The position numbers were made by a program, and so were the translations under genes. Below, piece by piece: positions 7,224 to 15,642 of a DNA stretch of 37,945 nucleotides. The number at the start of each line of letters is the position of its first letter. Positions within the stretch are counted from its first letter, which is position 1. This stretch comes from JBDTNK01 sp039933775 (GTDB lineage: Bacteria > Chloroflexota > Limnocylindria > QHBO01): contig JBDTNK010000014.1 of NCBI GenBank assembly GCA_039933775.1, positions 1 through 37,945 of the forward strand, read 5' to 3'. The notes under the pieces were generated by a model, which worked only from the letters and a program-made list of their open reading frames with translations, was not told the origin of the DNA and searched no databases.

Positions 7224-7802
7224 ATGATCGTTCACACCCCTACCTCACGCTCCTCGCGCTTCGGTCTGCCGTCGCTGGGCCAGCTCGGCGGCGCTCCGCT
7301 GCTTGCTGCGCTCGGCTCGCGGCTCGACGACGGCCATCACTACCTGCAGCGTGTCGCTCCTGCTGGCGCGGCAGCCATCGACGTCGTGCTGGTGGGGCCG
7401 GGGGGCACCTTCGCGCTGACGCGGTTCGACGAGCGCGGCCGGTTCCGGCATCGCAACGGGCACTGGTACAAGTGGAACCGCTCCACCGAGTCGTGGGCCC
7501 CGTGGGTCTCGGCGCCGATCGACGACGCGCGGCTGGCCGCCCGCCGCCTCTCGCTCTACCTCGAGCGCGCGGCGCTGCCGTCCGATGTGCGGGCGGTCGT
7601 CGTCGCCCGTCGCGGGACGATGTTCGAACCCGATCCGGAGGAGGGCCACGGCGCCGCGATCCACGGGCTCGACGACGTCGATGCGCTCGTCACGCGCCTC
7701 GCCGGCGAGGAGGTGCTCAGCGCCGCGCAGGTGGATCGGATCGTCGCGCTGCTCGATCCTCGTCAGCCGCTGGCGCGCCTCGCTCCGCTGGCGCCGCACT
7801 GA
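7224..7802 (+). CDS. NERD-domain-like protein without the nuclease ExK motif
   Basis: 192-aa protein resembling the nuclease-related (NERD) domain: IDVVLVGPGGTFALTRF (about residues 52-68), then NGHWYKWN and SAPIDDARLAARRLSLYL, which follow the order of NERD beta strands and the helix after the W-x-x-N-P region. In NERD/PD-(D/E)XK proteins the strand after GPGG carries D/E-x-K; here that position reads T66-R-F68, while Asp53 remains. Nuclease activity is therefore doubtful. Start at MIVHTP is preferred because upstream codons are antisense to folE and a TAGACT box sits 35 bases upstream. Its 3' end overlaps the opposite-strand PAP2 gene by 86 bp. Confidence 0.6.
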   Translation: MIVHTPTSRSSRFGLPSLGQLGGAPLLAALGSRLDDGHHYLQRVAPAGAAAIDVVLVGPGGTFALTRFDERGRFRHRNGHWYKWNRSTESWAPWVSAPIDDARLAARRLSLYLERAALPSDVRAVVVARRGTMFEPDPEEGHGAAIHGLDDVDALVTRLAGEEVLSAAQVDRIVALLDPRQPLARLAPLAPH

Positions 7803-8430
7803 CCGCCAGGCGAGGTCGTGCGAGCTGGCGCGTTGCCGCCGCATACAGCAGCACGATGACGGCGCCTGCCGTCCAGCCGGCCAGCACGTCGGACGGATAG
7901 TGCACGCCCAGGTAGACCCTCGAGAGGCCGATGAGCGCGACGAGCGCGATGCACACTCCCACCCCGGCCCGCTTGGCCGCGACGGGCATGTCGCTGCGCG
8001 CGATGACGACCGCCACGATGCCCCACGCCGTCGCACCGAGCATCGAGTGACCCGAGGGGAAGCTGAACCCGTGCTCTACGACCAGCGGATCGAGGACGTC
8101 GGGCCGCGCGCGCTCGATCCAGCGCTTGAAACCAGCGTTCAGCAACGAGGCGACGCCGATCGTGGCGGCGCTGGCGAGGCCCCAGCGCGGGTTGCCGCGC
8201 AGCGCCAGCACCACGAGCACGATCACCGCCAGCGCGGTCACCGCCACGGTCGATCCGAGCTGGGTGATGGTGGCCAGCGGCGCGAGCGGGGCGTCGAGCG
8301 CCGGCTGGCGCACGAAGCCGATGACCGCCGCGTCGAATGGCTCGGTCAGACCGTTCAGCACGAGCAGCGCCAGCGCCACGAGGATCGCGATCCCGGCGAG
8401 GACGAGCCAGGCAGTGACGGAGCGCAGCAT
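7717..8430 (-). CDS. PAP2-superfamily membrane phosphatase
   Basis: 237-aa integral membrane phosphatase of the PAP2 family (phosphatidate, undecaprenyl pyrophosphate or similar lipid phosphates as substrates). The three family motifs are present: KRWIERARP (C1), FPSGHSM (C2) and SRVYLGVHYPSDVLAG (C3), with the catalytic His residues in C2 and C3. Hydrophobic segments lie at about residues 8-28, 55-78, 88-105 and 135-205. The 30-residue tail after the last helix is Arg/Ala/Pro-rich and is encoded on the strand opposite the NERD-like 3' end. TAGACT six bases before the ATG indicates leaderless transcription. It is divergent from the membrane protein at 8466, with only 35 bases between start codons. 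Confidence 0.92.
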   Translation of the reverse strand: MLRSVTAWLVLAGIAILVALALLVLNGLTEPFDAAVIGFVRQPALDAPLAPLATITQLGSTVAVTALAVIVLVVLALRGNPRWGLASAATIGVASLLNAGFKRWIERARPDVLDPLVVEHGFSFPSGHSMLGATAWGIVAVVIARSDMPVAAKRAGVGVCIALVALIGLSRVYLGVHYPSDVLAGWTAGAVIVLLYAAATRQLARPRLAVSAAPAERGAPAADEDRAARRSDPPARR

Positions 8431-8436
8431 CGAGGG

Positions 8437-8459
8437 AGTCTACGTCGGGCCTGTAGGAT
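8437..8459. promoter_or_regulatory. Compact divergent promoter pair
   Basis: Minus-strand TAGACT (8442-8437) lies six bases before the PAP2 ATG, and plus-strand TAGGAT (8454-8459) lies six bases before the GTG at 8466. Both -10 boxes fit in the 35-base gap, so both transcripts would be leaderless and each upstream promoter half lies in the other gene's coding region. Confidence 0.5.
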
Positions 8460-8465
8460 CAGCGC

Positions 8466-9677
8466 GTGAGCCTCGCCGTGCGCGACCGCCTGGGCCTCCC
8501 GGCCATGGCGCTGCCGACCTTCGTCGCCCCGTCGCTCCTCTTCGCCTTCTTCGCGCTGCTCTTCTGGCAGCTCGGCGAGCCGAACCAGGGCGACATCCAC
8601 GCCGAGCTGGCGCGCTCGTTGCTGGCGGGGCATCTCTGGGTGCCGGCCGATGCGCATTGGGAGCTGGTGCCGATCGATGCTGTGCGCGCCTGGTCGCCGT
8701 TCCCGCCGATCCCGGCGCTGACCTACGTCCCGTTCGTGCTGCTCGGCATCAACATGCCGGTCTCGCTGCTCACCGCGCTCGTCGGCGCCGGTGGAGCGGC
8801 GCTGCTGTTCCAGTTCCTCGTGCGCCTCGAGGTGTCGCGCGCGGCGGCGGGCTGGATCACGGTCGGCGTCATCGGCTCGGCGTTCGGCTGGATCGCCTCG
8901 ACCGGCAGCCTGTGGTTCTACCCCGAAGTCCTGGGCATCGTCCTGTCCCTGCTGGCGCTGTACCTGGCGATCGACGGGCGGTGGCCGCTCGTCGCGGGAC
9001 TGCTCATCGGTCTCGCCGCCGGAAGCCGGCTGCCGACCGGCCTCGTCCTGCCACTGATCCTGTGGTTCTACCGCGACCGACGGCAGGCGCTGGCGTGGTG
9101 CCTCGTCGGGGTGGCAGTCGTCGCGGCGCCGCTGGCGGCCTACAACATCGTTCGCTTCGGGAACCCGTTCGAGTTCGGCTACGGGCTGATCGAGAGCTTC
9201 GCGCACCCCGGGCAGCCGGTCACCGCGGAGCCGTACTTTCGCGACGGCGTGCTCGACATCGGCTACATCCCGCGCTCGATCGCCGCGATGCTGCTGCAGG
9301 GCTACGAAATCCGCCTCGACTTCCCGTGGATCGCCTACCCGGTGAGCGGGGTGGGGATTCCACTCTCGGCGCCGACGCTGCTCCTCGCGCTGCGCGCCCG
9401 CTGGTCGAGCACCGTCGCGATGGCATGGCTGACCTTCATCGCGGTCATGCTGCCCAACTGGGCGCACGGCTCCTGGGGCTTCTGGCAGTTCAGCTATCGC
9501 TTCATCACCGATGCCACCGCCCCGATCGCGGTCCTGCTGGCGGTCGCCTATCGCGCTCGCGGCGCCGATTGGCTGCTGCGCGCCACGGCGGTCTTCGGCC
9601 TCGCCGCGCTGCTGTACGCCTTTGCCGCCGAGTTCTGGTGGGACGCGCGGCTGATCCCGCCCCCGATCTTCCCGTGA
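8466..9677 (+). CDS. Polytopic membrane protein, GT-C glycosyltransferase-like
   Basis: 403-aa protein with about ten hydrophobic segments. After the first helix (about 16-35) the outer loop reads GEPNQGDIHAELARSLL; an acidic residue in the first loop (Asp43 here, in GDIH) is typical of GT-C enzymes that use polyprenyl-phosphate sugars. Further features are WSPFPPIPALTYVP, SLWFYPEVLG and a long loop near 240-290 (EPYFRDGVLDIGYIP). Family assignment is by topology and this loop, not by a full motif set. The GTG start is chosen because TAGGAT lies six bases upstream. Its TGA overlaps the GTG of the next gene (GTGA), so the two membrane proteins are co-translated. Confidence 0.65.
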   Translation: MSLAVRDRLGLPAMALPTFVAPSLLFAFFALLFWQLGEPNQGDIHAELARSLLAGHLWVPADAHWELVPIDAVRAWSPFPPIPALTYVPFVLLGINMPVSLLTALVGAGGAALLFQFLVRLEVSRAAAGWITVGVIGSAFGWIASTGSLWFYPEVLGIVLSLLALYLAIDGRWPLVAGLLIGLAAGSRLPTGLVLPLILWFYRDRRQALAWCLVGVAVVAAPLAAYNIVRFGNPFEFGYGLIESFAHPGQPVTAEPYFRDGVLDIGYIPRSIAAMLLQGYEIRLDFPWIAYPVSGVGIPLSAPTLLLALRARWSSTVAMAWLTFIAVMLPNWAHGSWGFWQFSYRFITDATAPIAVLLAVAYRARGADWLLRATAVFGLAALLYAFAAEFWWDARLIPPPIFP

Positions 9678-11863
9678 GCAGCGAGATGAACGCGCCGGCG
9701 GCCCTGCCCGAACGAGCACGTGGCGCCGCCGCGTGGCGACGCGCCGAACCTGATTTCGGCCTCTTCGCGATCCTGCTCAACATCATTGGCGTGGCGGCCC
9801 TGGCCTACGGCCTGTACACGTTGCGCAGCACCGAGATCGGCGGTGTGATGGGGCCGGCGATCGGCGGCATGCTGTCGCAGCTGCCGGTCACCGCGCTCCC
9901 GGCCGTCGCAGTTGCGTTCGCCAGCGTCGCGAACCTGGGCCTCGGGGCGGTCGCGATGCGGCTTGTCGCCGGACGGCCGTACCGCAGCCTGGCGTCGCTC
10001 GTGCTCAGCGGGCTGGTCGGGGCGGTGCTGGTCGACAGCGCGCTGCTCATGGCGCTGGGCGGCATCGGGCTGTACGCATGGCCGATCCTGGTGCTCGTCC
10101 ATCTCGCCGGGATCGGCGTTGCGATCCGCTGGGCGATGCCGCTCGTCGACCTCCCCGCCGCGAGCGCCAGCCGGCTTCCGCTGCTCGCCTTCGTGCTGCC
10201 CGCGATCGTGTGGGGCGCGGCAGTCCTGCTGCAGCTCGCCTCACCGGTCGTGCCGTTCATGGACGTCCTCTTCAACCACGTCTCGCCGGTCGAGCATGTC
10301 CGGGTCTTCGGCTGGTTCGAGGTGCTCACGACCAGCCCGTCGCCGAACTTCGGGCCGTCGCGCACGCTGCTCGGCTACGTGGCGCTCGAGTCGGCGCTCG
10401 CGACGATCACCGGGCTGCCCGCGGCGCTCTCGATCGCGGCCTTCATCGGGCCATTGGCGGTGCTCTTCGCGACGGCGGTGCATCGCCTGGCGACGGCGCT
10501 CTTCGGAGGGCGCGCCGGCTACTGGGCTTTGATCACGGTGCCGCTCTCGTTCGTCTTCTTGCGACTGCCCGACGCCCGCGCCACGACCCTGGTCTTCATC
10601 CTGGTGGCATGGGTCCTCGCCACGCTGGTCGATCCGCCATCCGTGCCGCGTGGGCGGCTGAAGCTGTTCCTCGCCGCCGGGATCGGCGCGAGCCTGCTGA
10701 TGCACCCGTTCATCGGCGCGCTGATGGTGCTGACGGTCGTCCTGCTGACCGTGGTCTGGCCGGCGCGCCACGCGCGCCTCGCGGTCCCGGCGGTGGTCGG
10801 TGGCGCGCTCCTGGCGCTGCCGCAGGTGGCGGCGACCCTGGCGATCGCGTTGCCCTCGTGGCTCGGGCTGCTCGCGGTCCTTCCGGCGGCGGCCGGCTTC
10901 TGGCTCGCAGACCGATGGAGCACGAGGCTCGTGCGCACGGCGAGCATCATCTTTGGCGTCGGTGCGCTTGCGGCGTTGCTCGTCGTCTCGGACGTCGTGC
11001 GCTTCAGCGCCGAAGCGCTGCGCGACATGACGGCGCAGTTCCCGCTGCTGGCGGTCGCAATGGTCGCCGGATTCGCGCTGCTTGGCCCGCAGCATCGCGG
11101 CCTGCGCGTGCTCGGCGCAGCGCTGGCGGTCGGCGTCCTGACGGTCGTGGGCAGCCGGCTCCTGCCACCCGACTCGCCGCTCGTGCAGTCGCTGCAGGGT
11201 GAGGTGAATCCGAAGGCGCTGTGGTACTGGGGCCCGTTCTTTATGGCCCTCGTCGCGGCGGGTGCCGCGAACCGCCTCACCTCCCTGCGCCGCTGGTCAA
11301 TGATCGGGCAGTCCGTGGTGGGCCTCTTTGTCATCGTCGCCACCCTGCCGCTGCGCCTCGCCCCGGCGGTCATCGGACTCGACAACTACGAGGAACACCG
11401 GATGGCGGAGTCGACCTCGATCCTCCTGCGTCACGCGACCCAGGGCTATTGGCTGAACTATCCTGACTCGCGAACGCTCGTCAACGACGCGCAGGAGCAG
11501 ATCCTGGATCAGCTGCGAACCGACCACGCCGCGGGCCTCATCGATTCCCGGACGCGCATCCTCCACCTCGCCGACAGTTTTAGGCCATGGGTCGGCACGC
11601 CCGTCGCGGTCTTCACCGGCATCAGCGAGACGACCGCCTCGTTCGATCCGGAGCGCAGCATTCACACCGAGGGCGGGCGCCTGCTCGACATGAGCGAGGT
11701 CCCGGGCCAGCTCGACGATGGCTACGGCTACGTCCTGGTCGAGGGAGGCGCCCTGGTCGACGAATTCGGCGCCCAGATCCAGGCCGCCGGGTACGTCCCG
11801 ATCACGCAGAACGGGCGCGGCATCCTCTTCCGCGCGGCGTCACTGACGCCGGCGGGGAACTGA
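9674..11863 (+). CDS. Large polytopic membrane protein of unknown function
   Basis: 729-aa protein with about 14 or more predicted membrane helices spanning residues about 25-580, then a C-terminal soluble region (about 590-729) containing LNYPDSRTLVNDAQEQILD, RILHLADSFRPWVGTPVAVF and a Gly/Tyr-rich GYGYVLVEGG. The overall form (many helices, loop near 190-210 reading FNHVSPVEHVRVFGWFE) resembles lipid-linked sugar transferases or O-antigen ligase-like proteins, but I cannot name a family. Start taken as GTG 9674, overlapping the upstream stop; ATG 9686 is the alternative. The osmolyte-importer ATPase begins five bases after its stop, so all are probably in one transcript. Confidence 0.75.
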   Translation: MSSEMNAPAALPERARGAAAWRRAEPDFGLFAILLNIIGVAALAYGLYTLRSTEIGGVMGPAIGGMLSQLPVTALPAVAVAFASVANLGLGAVAMRLVAGRPYRSLASLVLSGLVGAVLVDSALLMALGGIGLYAWPILVLVHLAGIGVAIRWAMPLVDLPAASASRLPLLAFVLPAIVWGAAVLLQLASPVVPFMDVLFNHVSPVEHVRVFGWFEVLTTSPSPNFGPSRTLLGYVALESALATITGLPAALSIAAFIGPLAVLFATAVHRLATALFGGRAGYWALITVPLSFVFLRLPDARATTLVFILVAWVLATLVDPPSVPRGRLKLFLAAGIGASLLMHPFIGALMVLTVVLLTVVWPARHARLAVPAVVGGALLALPQVAATLAIALPSWLGLLAVLPAAAGFWLADRWSTRLVRTASIIFGVGALAALLVVSDVVRFSAEALRDMTAQFPLLAVAMVAGFALLGPQHRGLRVLGAALAVGVLTVVGSRLLPPDSPLVQSLQGEVNPKALWYWGPFFMALVAAGAANRLTSLRRWSMIGQSVVGLFVIVATLPLRLAPAVIGLDNYEEHRMAESTSILLRHATQGYWLNYPDSRTLVNDAQEQILDQLRTDHAAGLIDSRTRILHLADSFRPWVGTPVAVFTGISETTASFDPERSIHTEGGRLLDMSEVPGQLDDGYGYVLVEGGALVDEFGAQIQAAGYVPITQNGRGILFRAASLTPAGN

Positions 11864-11868
11864 GTGGC

Positions 11869-13047
11869 ATGACCCAGCAGCGCAGCGAGGGCGCGGTCGT
11901 CGAGCTCGACCGCGTCACCAAGCGCTACGGCGGTCCCGGCACACCGCCCGCGGTGGACGAGCTGTCGCTGACGGTGCCCGCCGGCAAGATCATCGTGCTG
12001 GTCGGCCCGTCGGGCTGCGGCAAGACGACGACGATGAAGATGATCAACCGTCTCATCGAGCCGAGCGGCGGCCGGATCACGATCGACGGCGAGGACATCA
12101 TGCGGCTCCCGGCGGTCGAGCTGCGGCGCCGCATCGGCTACGTCATCCAGCAGGTCGGGCTCTTCCCGCACCTGACCGTGGGCGACAACGTGGCGGTCGT
12201 CCCGCGGCTGCTGCGCTGGAAGGAGGCACGCGTCCACGAACGCATCGACGAGCTGCTCGATCTCGTCGGCCTGGACGCGAGCATTTACGCGCGCCGCTAC
12301 CCGAATGAGCTGTCCGGCGGAGAGCGACAGCGCATCGGCGTGGCGCGCGCTCTGGCCGCCGATCCACCGCTGATGCTCATGGACGAGCCCTTCGGCGCGG
12401 TGGATCCGATCCGTCGCGATCGGCTGCAGAACGAGTTCCTGCGCCTCCAGCGCCGGATGCGCAAGACGGTGGTCTTCGTCACGCACGATGTCGACGAGGC
12501 GATCAAGATGGCCGACCGCATCGCGATCCTGCAGCGCGGCGGCATCCTGGCCCAATACGACACGCCCGATGCGATCCTGGCCAACCCCGCCTCCGAATTC
12601 GTCGAGCGCTTCGTCGGCGCCGATCGCGGCTTGAAGCGGCTCAGCCTGGGGCGGGTGCGCGACATCCCGCTCCTCGAGCCGGTCATCGTCCACGCCGGCG
12701 AGGAGCGTGCAGCGGTGCGGCGCAGGCTCGAGAGCGTGGCCGAGATCGACTATGCCCTGCTCCTCGACGATCGGGAGCGGCCGCTGGGCTGGATCGATTC
12801 GCAGGATCTCGTCGGCGAGGGCAACGTCGATCCGGCGGCCGCGACGCCCGGCGCGCCGACCGTCGAGCTCGAGACGACGCTGCGCGACGCCCTCTCCGCC
12901 ATGCTCAGCTCATCGGTCCAGCTGGGCGTCGTGGTCGACGAGGAGGAGCGGGTCATCGGCCTTGCGAGCGTCGACGCCATCAGCGACGCGTTGCGCGCGC
13001 CGATCATCGGCGCCGACGGCCACGCGCACCACGTCAGCACGCCATGA
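11869..13047 (+). CDS. opuCA: Glycine betaine/choline-type ABC importer ATPase (OpuCA-like)
   Basis: 392-aa ATP-binding subunit of an osmoprotectant (quaternary amine) importer. Walker A is GPSGCGKTT (46-54), followed by the Q-loop IQQVGLFPHLTVGDNV, signature LSGGERQRIGVARAL, Walker B LMLMDEPFGAVDP and the H-loop VFVTHDVDEA. After the ATPase core a C-terminal pair of CBS-type segments (about 270-385, with DYALLLDDRERPLGWID and LGVVVDEEERVIGLAS) matches OpuCA/ProV regulation by ionic strength or nucleotides. The ATG lies five bases after the upstream stop and its own TGA overlaps the next ATG, consistent with an operon. Confidence 0.92.
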   Translation: MTQQRSEGAVVELDRVTKRYGGPGTPPAVDELSLTVPAGKIIVLVGPSGCGKTTTMKMINRLIEPSGGRITIDGEDIMRLPAVELRRRIGYVIQQVGLFPHLTVGDNVAVVPRLLRWKEARVHERIDELLDLVGLDASIYARRYPNELSGGERQRIGVARALAADPPLMLMDEPFGAVDPIRRDRLQNEFLRLQRRMRKTVVFVTHDVDEAIKMADRIAILQRGGILAQYDTPDAILANPASEFVERFVGADRGLKRLSLGRVRDIPLLEPVIVHAGEERAAVRRRLESVAEIDYALLLDDRERPLGWIDSQDLVGEGNVDPAAATPGAPTVELETTLRDALSAMLSSSVQLGVVVDEEERVIGLASVDAISDALRAPIIGADGHAHHVSTP

Positions 13048-13709
13048 GCGAAGGGCAGGCGTTCATCCGATTCGACTGGATCGTCGACAACGCGGATGCC
13101 ATCGCCGGCCGGCTGTGGGAGCACGTGCAGATGACGGTCATCGCGGTCGTCGTCGGGTTCGTCATCTCGTTCGCGCTGGCCATGCTCGTGCGTCGCTACC
13201 CGCGCCTCTACGGCCCGGTCATCGGGATCTCCGGGACGCTCTACTCCATCCCGAGCCTGGCGCTCTTCGCGCTCCTCATCCCCTTCAGCGGCGTGTCGCT
13301 CCTCACCGCCGAGATCGCACTCGTCAGCTACACGCTCCTCATCCTGGTGCGCAACATCGTCGCTGGGCTCGAGAGCGTGCCGGCCGAGGTCAGCGAGGCG
13401 GCCCAGGCGATGGGCTACACCCGCGCGCAGCGCTTCTGGCGGGTCGAGGTGCCGATCGCGTTGCCGGTCATCGTGGCGGGCCTGCGGATCGCGACGGTGA
13501 CCACGGTGGGGCTCGTCACCGTCACGACGCTCATCGGGCTCGGCGGGCTCGGGTACCTCATCGTCAACGGCGGCATCAATCGCTTCTTCCCGACCTCCAT
13601 CTACACCGGCGTCGTCCTGGCCGTCGCGCTGGCCGTCGTGGCCGACATCCTCTTCGTGGCACTGCAACGGCACCTGACGCCGTGGGCGCGGAACCGGGCG
13701 ACGGCCTGA
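13044..13709 (+). CDS. opuCB: Osmoprotectant ABC transporter permease (OpuCB-like)
   Basis: 221-aa inner-membrane permease of the binding-protein-dependent transporter family. It has about five to six helices and the EAA loop contacting the ATPase: EVSEAAQAMGYTRAQRFWRV followed by EVPIALPVIVAGLRIA. The C-terminal part includes TLIGLGGLGYLIVNGG, common in OpuCB/OpuCD and ProW-like permeases. ATGA overlap with the ATPase gene indicates coupled translation; the second permease begins four bases after its stop. The two permeases presumably form a heterodimer. Confidence 0.92.
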   Translation: MSEGQAFIRFDWIVDNADAIAGRLWEHVQMTVIAVVVGFVISFALAMLVRRYPRLYGPVIGISGTLYSIPSLALFALLIPFSGVSLLTAEIALVSYTLLILVRNIVAGLESVPAEVSEAAQAMGYTRAQRFWRVEVPIALPVIVAGLRIATVTTVGLVTVTTLIGLGGLGYLIVNGGINRFFPTSIYTGVVLAVALAVVADILFVALQRHLTPWARNRATA

Positions 13710-13713
13710 GCGC

Positions 13714-14457
13714 ATGGAGTTCGTCGGCGAGGTCGTCACCTGGCTCACCGATCCCGCCAACTGGGCCGGACGCAACGGCATCGGCATCCGCCTGGTGGAG
13801 CAGGTGGTGCTCTCGGCGGCGGCGCTCGCCGCCGCACTCGTCATCGCCCTGCCGCTGGGCCTGGCGATCGGCCACACCAACCGCGGCGCCGCCGCGGTGG
13901 TCTCGATCGCCAACATCGGCCGCGCCGTCCCATCGCTCGGCTGGATCGGGATCTTCTTTCCGCTCGTGCTCCTGCTGCAGACCGGGGAGTCGGGCTACAT
14001 CACCGGGATCCTGGCACTGACGCTGCTCGCGATACCACCAATCGTGACGAACGCCTACATCGGTCTGCGCGAGGTCGATCGCGACCTGATCGAGGCCGGG
14101 CGCGGGATGGGCATGCGCGAGAGCCAGCTCCTGCGGCGCGTCGAGATTCCGCTGGCGCTGCCCGTCATCCTGGCCGGCATCCGCACCTCGGCGGTGCAGA
14201 CCGTCGCCACTGCCACGCTCGTCGCGGTCGTCTCCGGCGGTACGCTGGGCGTGATCATCATCCAGGGGATCAACGGCGGCGGGCGCGAGCGGCTCGTGGG
14301 CGCCGCACTTCTCGTCGCGCTTCTCTCGATCGGCACCGAGCTGCTCTTCGGCCTGGTCCAGCGCCTGGCAACCCGGCGCGGGGTCGCAGGACCCGGCACG
14401 CCACGTGCGGCATCGGGCGCGGGCGAGGTACAGCTTCCGACGACGGGTCCGATCTGA
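13714..14457 (+). CDS. opuCD: Osmoprotectant ABC transporter permease (OpuCD-like)
   Basis: 247-aa second permease of the importer. N-terminal helices are followed by the SIANIGRAVPSLGWIGIF segment, then the EAA loop DLIEAGRGMGMRESQLLRRV and EIPLALPVILAGIRTS. The segment VSGGTLGVIIIQGINGGG resembles the corresponding part of the partner permease. A hydrophilic Gly/Pro/Ala-rich tail of about 30 residues follows the last helix. It is four bases downstream of the first permease; the gene order ATPase-permease-permease-binding protein differs from the Bacillus opuC order, where the binding protein lies between the permeases. Confidence 0.92.
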   Translation: MEFVGEVVTWLTDPANWAGRNGIGIRLVEQVVLSAAALAAALVIALPLGLAIGHTNRGAAAVVSIANIGRAVPSLGWIGIFFPLVLLLQTGESGYITGILALTLLAIPPIVTNAYIGLREVDRDLIEAGRGMGMRESQLLRRVEIPLALPVILAGIRTSAVQTVATATLVAVVSGGTLGVIIIQGINGGGRERLVGAALLVALLSIGTELLFGLVQRLATRRGVAGPGTPRAASGAGEVQLPTTGPI

Positions 14458-14516
14458 TCCATTTCGTACCTCGCCGCGTACCTATCACGTCCACGGCGCT
14501 GTGCGCTGCCCTTGTG

Positions 14517-14522
14517 TATCGT
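14517..14522 (+). promoter_or_regulatory. Candidate -10 box (TATCGT) before the binding-protein gene
   Basis: TATCGT lies in the 124-base gap after the second permease, about 60 bases before the ATG at 14582. A short direct repeat CGTACCT (14465-14471 and 14477-14483) precedes it. This would allow extra expression of the binding protein, which is needed in excess over its transporter. Confidence 0.35.
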
Positions 14523-14581
14523 GAGTGCCAGACCGTCGCGACACCGACCCGGTGCGCGAGCAATCGAGGAGGAAGACCCAG

Positions 14582-15571
14582 ATGCGGCTACACCGCAAGC
14601 TCGCCCTCGGGGCGTCGCTGCTCACGCTGGTCGTCAGCGCCTGCACGACGGGTGGGGGCAGTCCGTCAGCCAGCGCCTCGGCCGATGCCGGCAGCAGCGC
14701 CCCGTCGGAGTCCGGCGCGGCCGGCGACCTGCCCGAGATCACCGTCGGCTCGGCCGGCTTCTACGAGTCGGCGCTCGTCGCCGAGATCTACGCCCAGGCG
14801 CTCGAGGCCGAGGGCTTCACGGTCAACCGCCAGCTGGAGCTGGGCGCGCGTGACGTCCAGTTCTCGGCGTACACCTCGGGTCAGATCAACCTGATGCCGG
14901 AGTACATCGGCTCGCTGGTGCGCTTCCTGGCCGAGAACCAGGACCTGGCCGGTGAAGCGACGGCCGACACCGACGAGACGCTCAGCACGTTGAATGACCA
15001 GCTCGGGCAGCTCGATCCGGCATCGATCGCCTTCGAAGCCTCACCCGGGACCGATGCGGACGGTTTCGTCGTCCGCCAGGAGACGGCCGATGAGCTGGGC
15101 CTGGCAACCATGAGCGATCTCGCCGAGGTCGCGGGCGACCTCACTTGGGGACTGCCGCCGGAGTGCGGTGACAACCCATCCTGCGGGCCTGGACTGCTCG
15201 ACATCTACGGCATCGACATCAGCACCCTCGACGTGAACAACTACGAGGCATGCACGACGCCGATGGCGGAGGCCCTCAACGGATCGGAGATCGATGTCGC
15301 CGAGGTATGCACCACGCAGCCGGACATCGAGCGCTTCAACTTCGTCCTGCTCGAGGACGATGGCGGGCTGGCGCCAGCCCAGAACATCGCCCCGATCCTG
15401 ACCCAGGAGCTGGCCGATGCCGGCGGCGCGACGCTCGAGGACGCGCTGAACGCCGTCAGCGAGAAGCTGACGACAGAGGAGCTCACCTCGCTCGGCGTGC
15501 TCGTCGCGGTCGACCAGGAGAGCTACGAGGACGTGGCCGCCCAGTGGCTGGCCGATAACGGCCTGGTCTAG
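14582..15571 (+). CDS. opuCC: Osmoprotectant-binding lipoprotein (OpuCC-like)
   Basis: 329-aa extracytoplasmic binding protein of the glycine betaine/choline OpuAC family. It begins with a lipoprotein signal peptide, lipobox LVVSAC with Cys21, then a Ser/Ala-rich linker (residues 25-50) and the binding domain starting EITVGSAGFYESALVAEIYA. Later features are the SGQINLMPEYIGSLVRF segment and LTTEELTSLGVLVAVDQES near the end. A GAGGAGGAAG Shine-Dalgarno lies 6-10 bases before the ATG, so the start is secure. It is last in the transporter operon, preceded by its own candidate promoter and followed by a strong hairpin. Confidence 0.93.
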   Translation: MRLHRKLALGASLLTLVVSACTTGGGSPSASASADAGSSAPSESGAAGDLPEITVGSAGFYESALVAEIYAQALEAEGFTVNRQLELGARDVQFSAYTSGQINLMPEYIGSLVRFLAENQDLAGEATADTDETLSTLNDQLGQLDPASIAFEASPGTDADGFVVRQETADELGLATMSDLAEVAGDLTWGLPPECGDNPSCGPGLLDIYGIDISTLDVNNYEACTTPMAEALNGSEIDVAEVCTTQPDIERFNFVLLEDDGGLAPAQNIAPILTQELADAGGATLEDALNAVSEKLTTEELTSLGVLVAVDQESYEDVAAQWLADNGLV

Positions 15572-15589
15572 CGGCCTTCGCGGCAGGGC

Positions 15590-15620
15590 GGGGCGGTCCG
15601 GCACGTTGCCGGACCGCCCC
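15590..15620 (+). terminator. Strong intrinsic-type hairpin after the OpuC operon
   Basis: Perfect 14-bp stem: left arm 15590-15603, three-base loop CGT, right arm 15607-15620, beginning 18 bases after the binding-protein stop. The right arm is followed by GTATCCTTGT rather than a solid T-run, and that stretch also holds the TATCCT box of the next gene. Confidence 0.8.
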
Positions 15621-15621
15621 G

Positions 15622-15627
15622 TATCCT
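15622..15627 (+). promoter_or_regulatory. -10 box (TATCCT) of the DUF1684 operon
   Basis: TATCCT directly after the terminator stem and 15 bases before the ATG at 15643, leaving a leader of about eight bases. Confidence 0.45.
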
Positions 15628-15642
15628 TGTCGAGAAATCGCC

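Noticed and set aside
8126..9673. A plus-strand extension giving a 1245-codon frame into the large membrane protein
   Set aside because: The N-terminal part is out of frame with, and lies over, the PAP2 and first membrane-protein genes and has no family features; GTG 9674 is the natural start.
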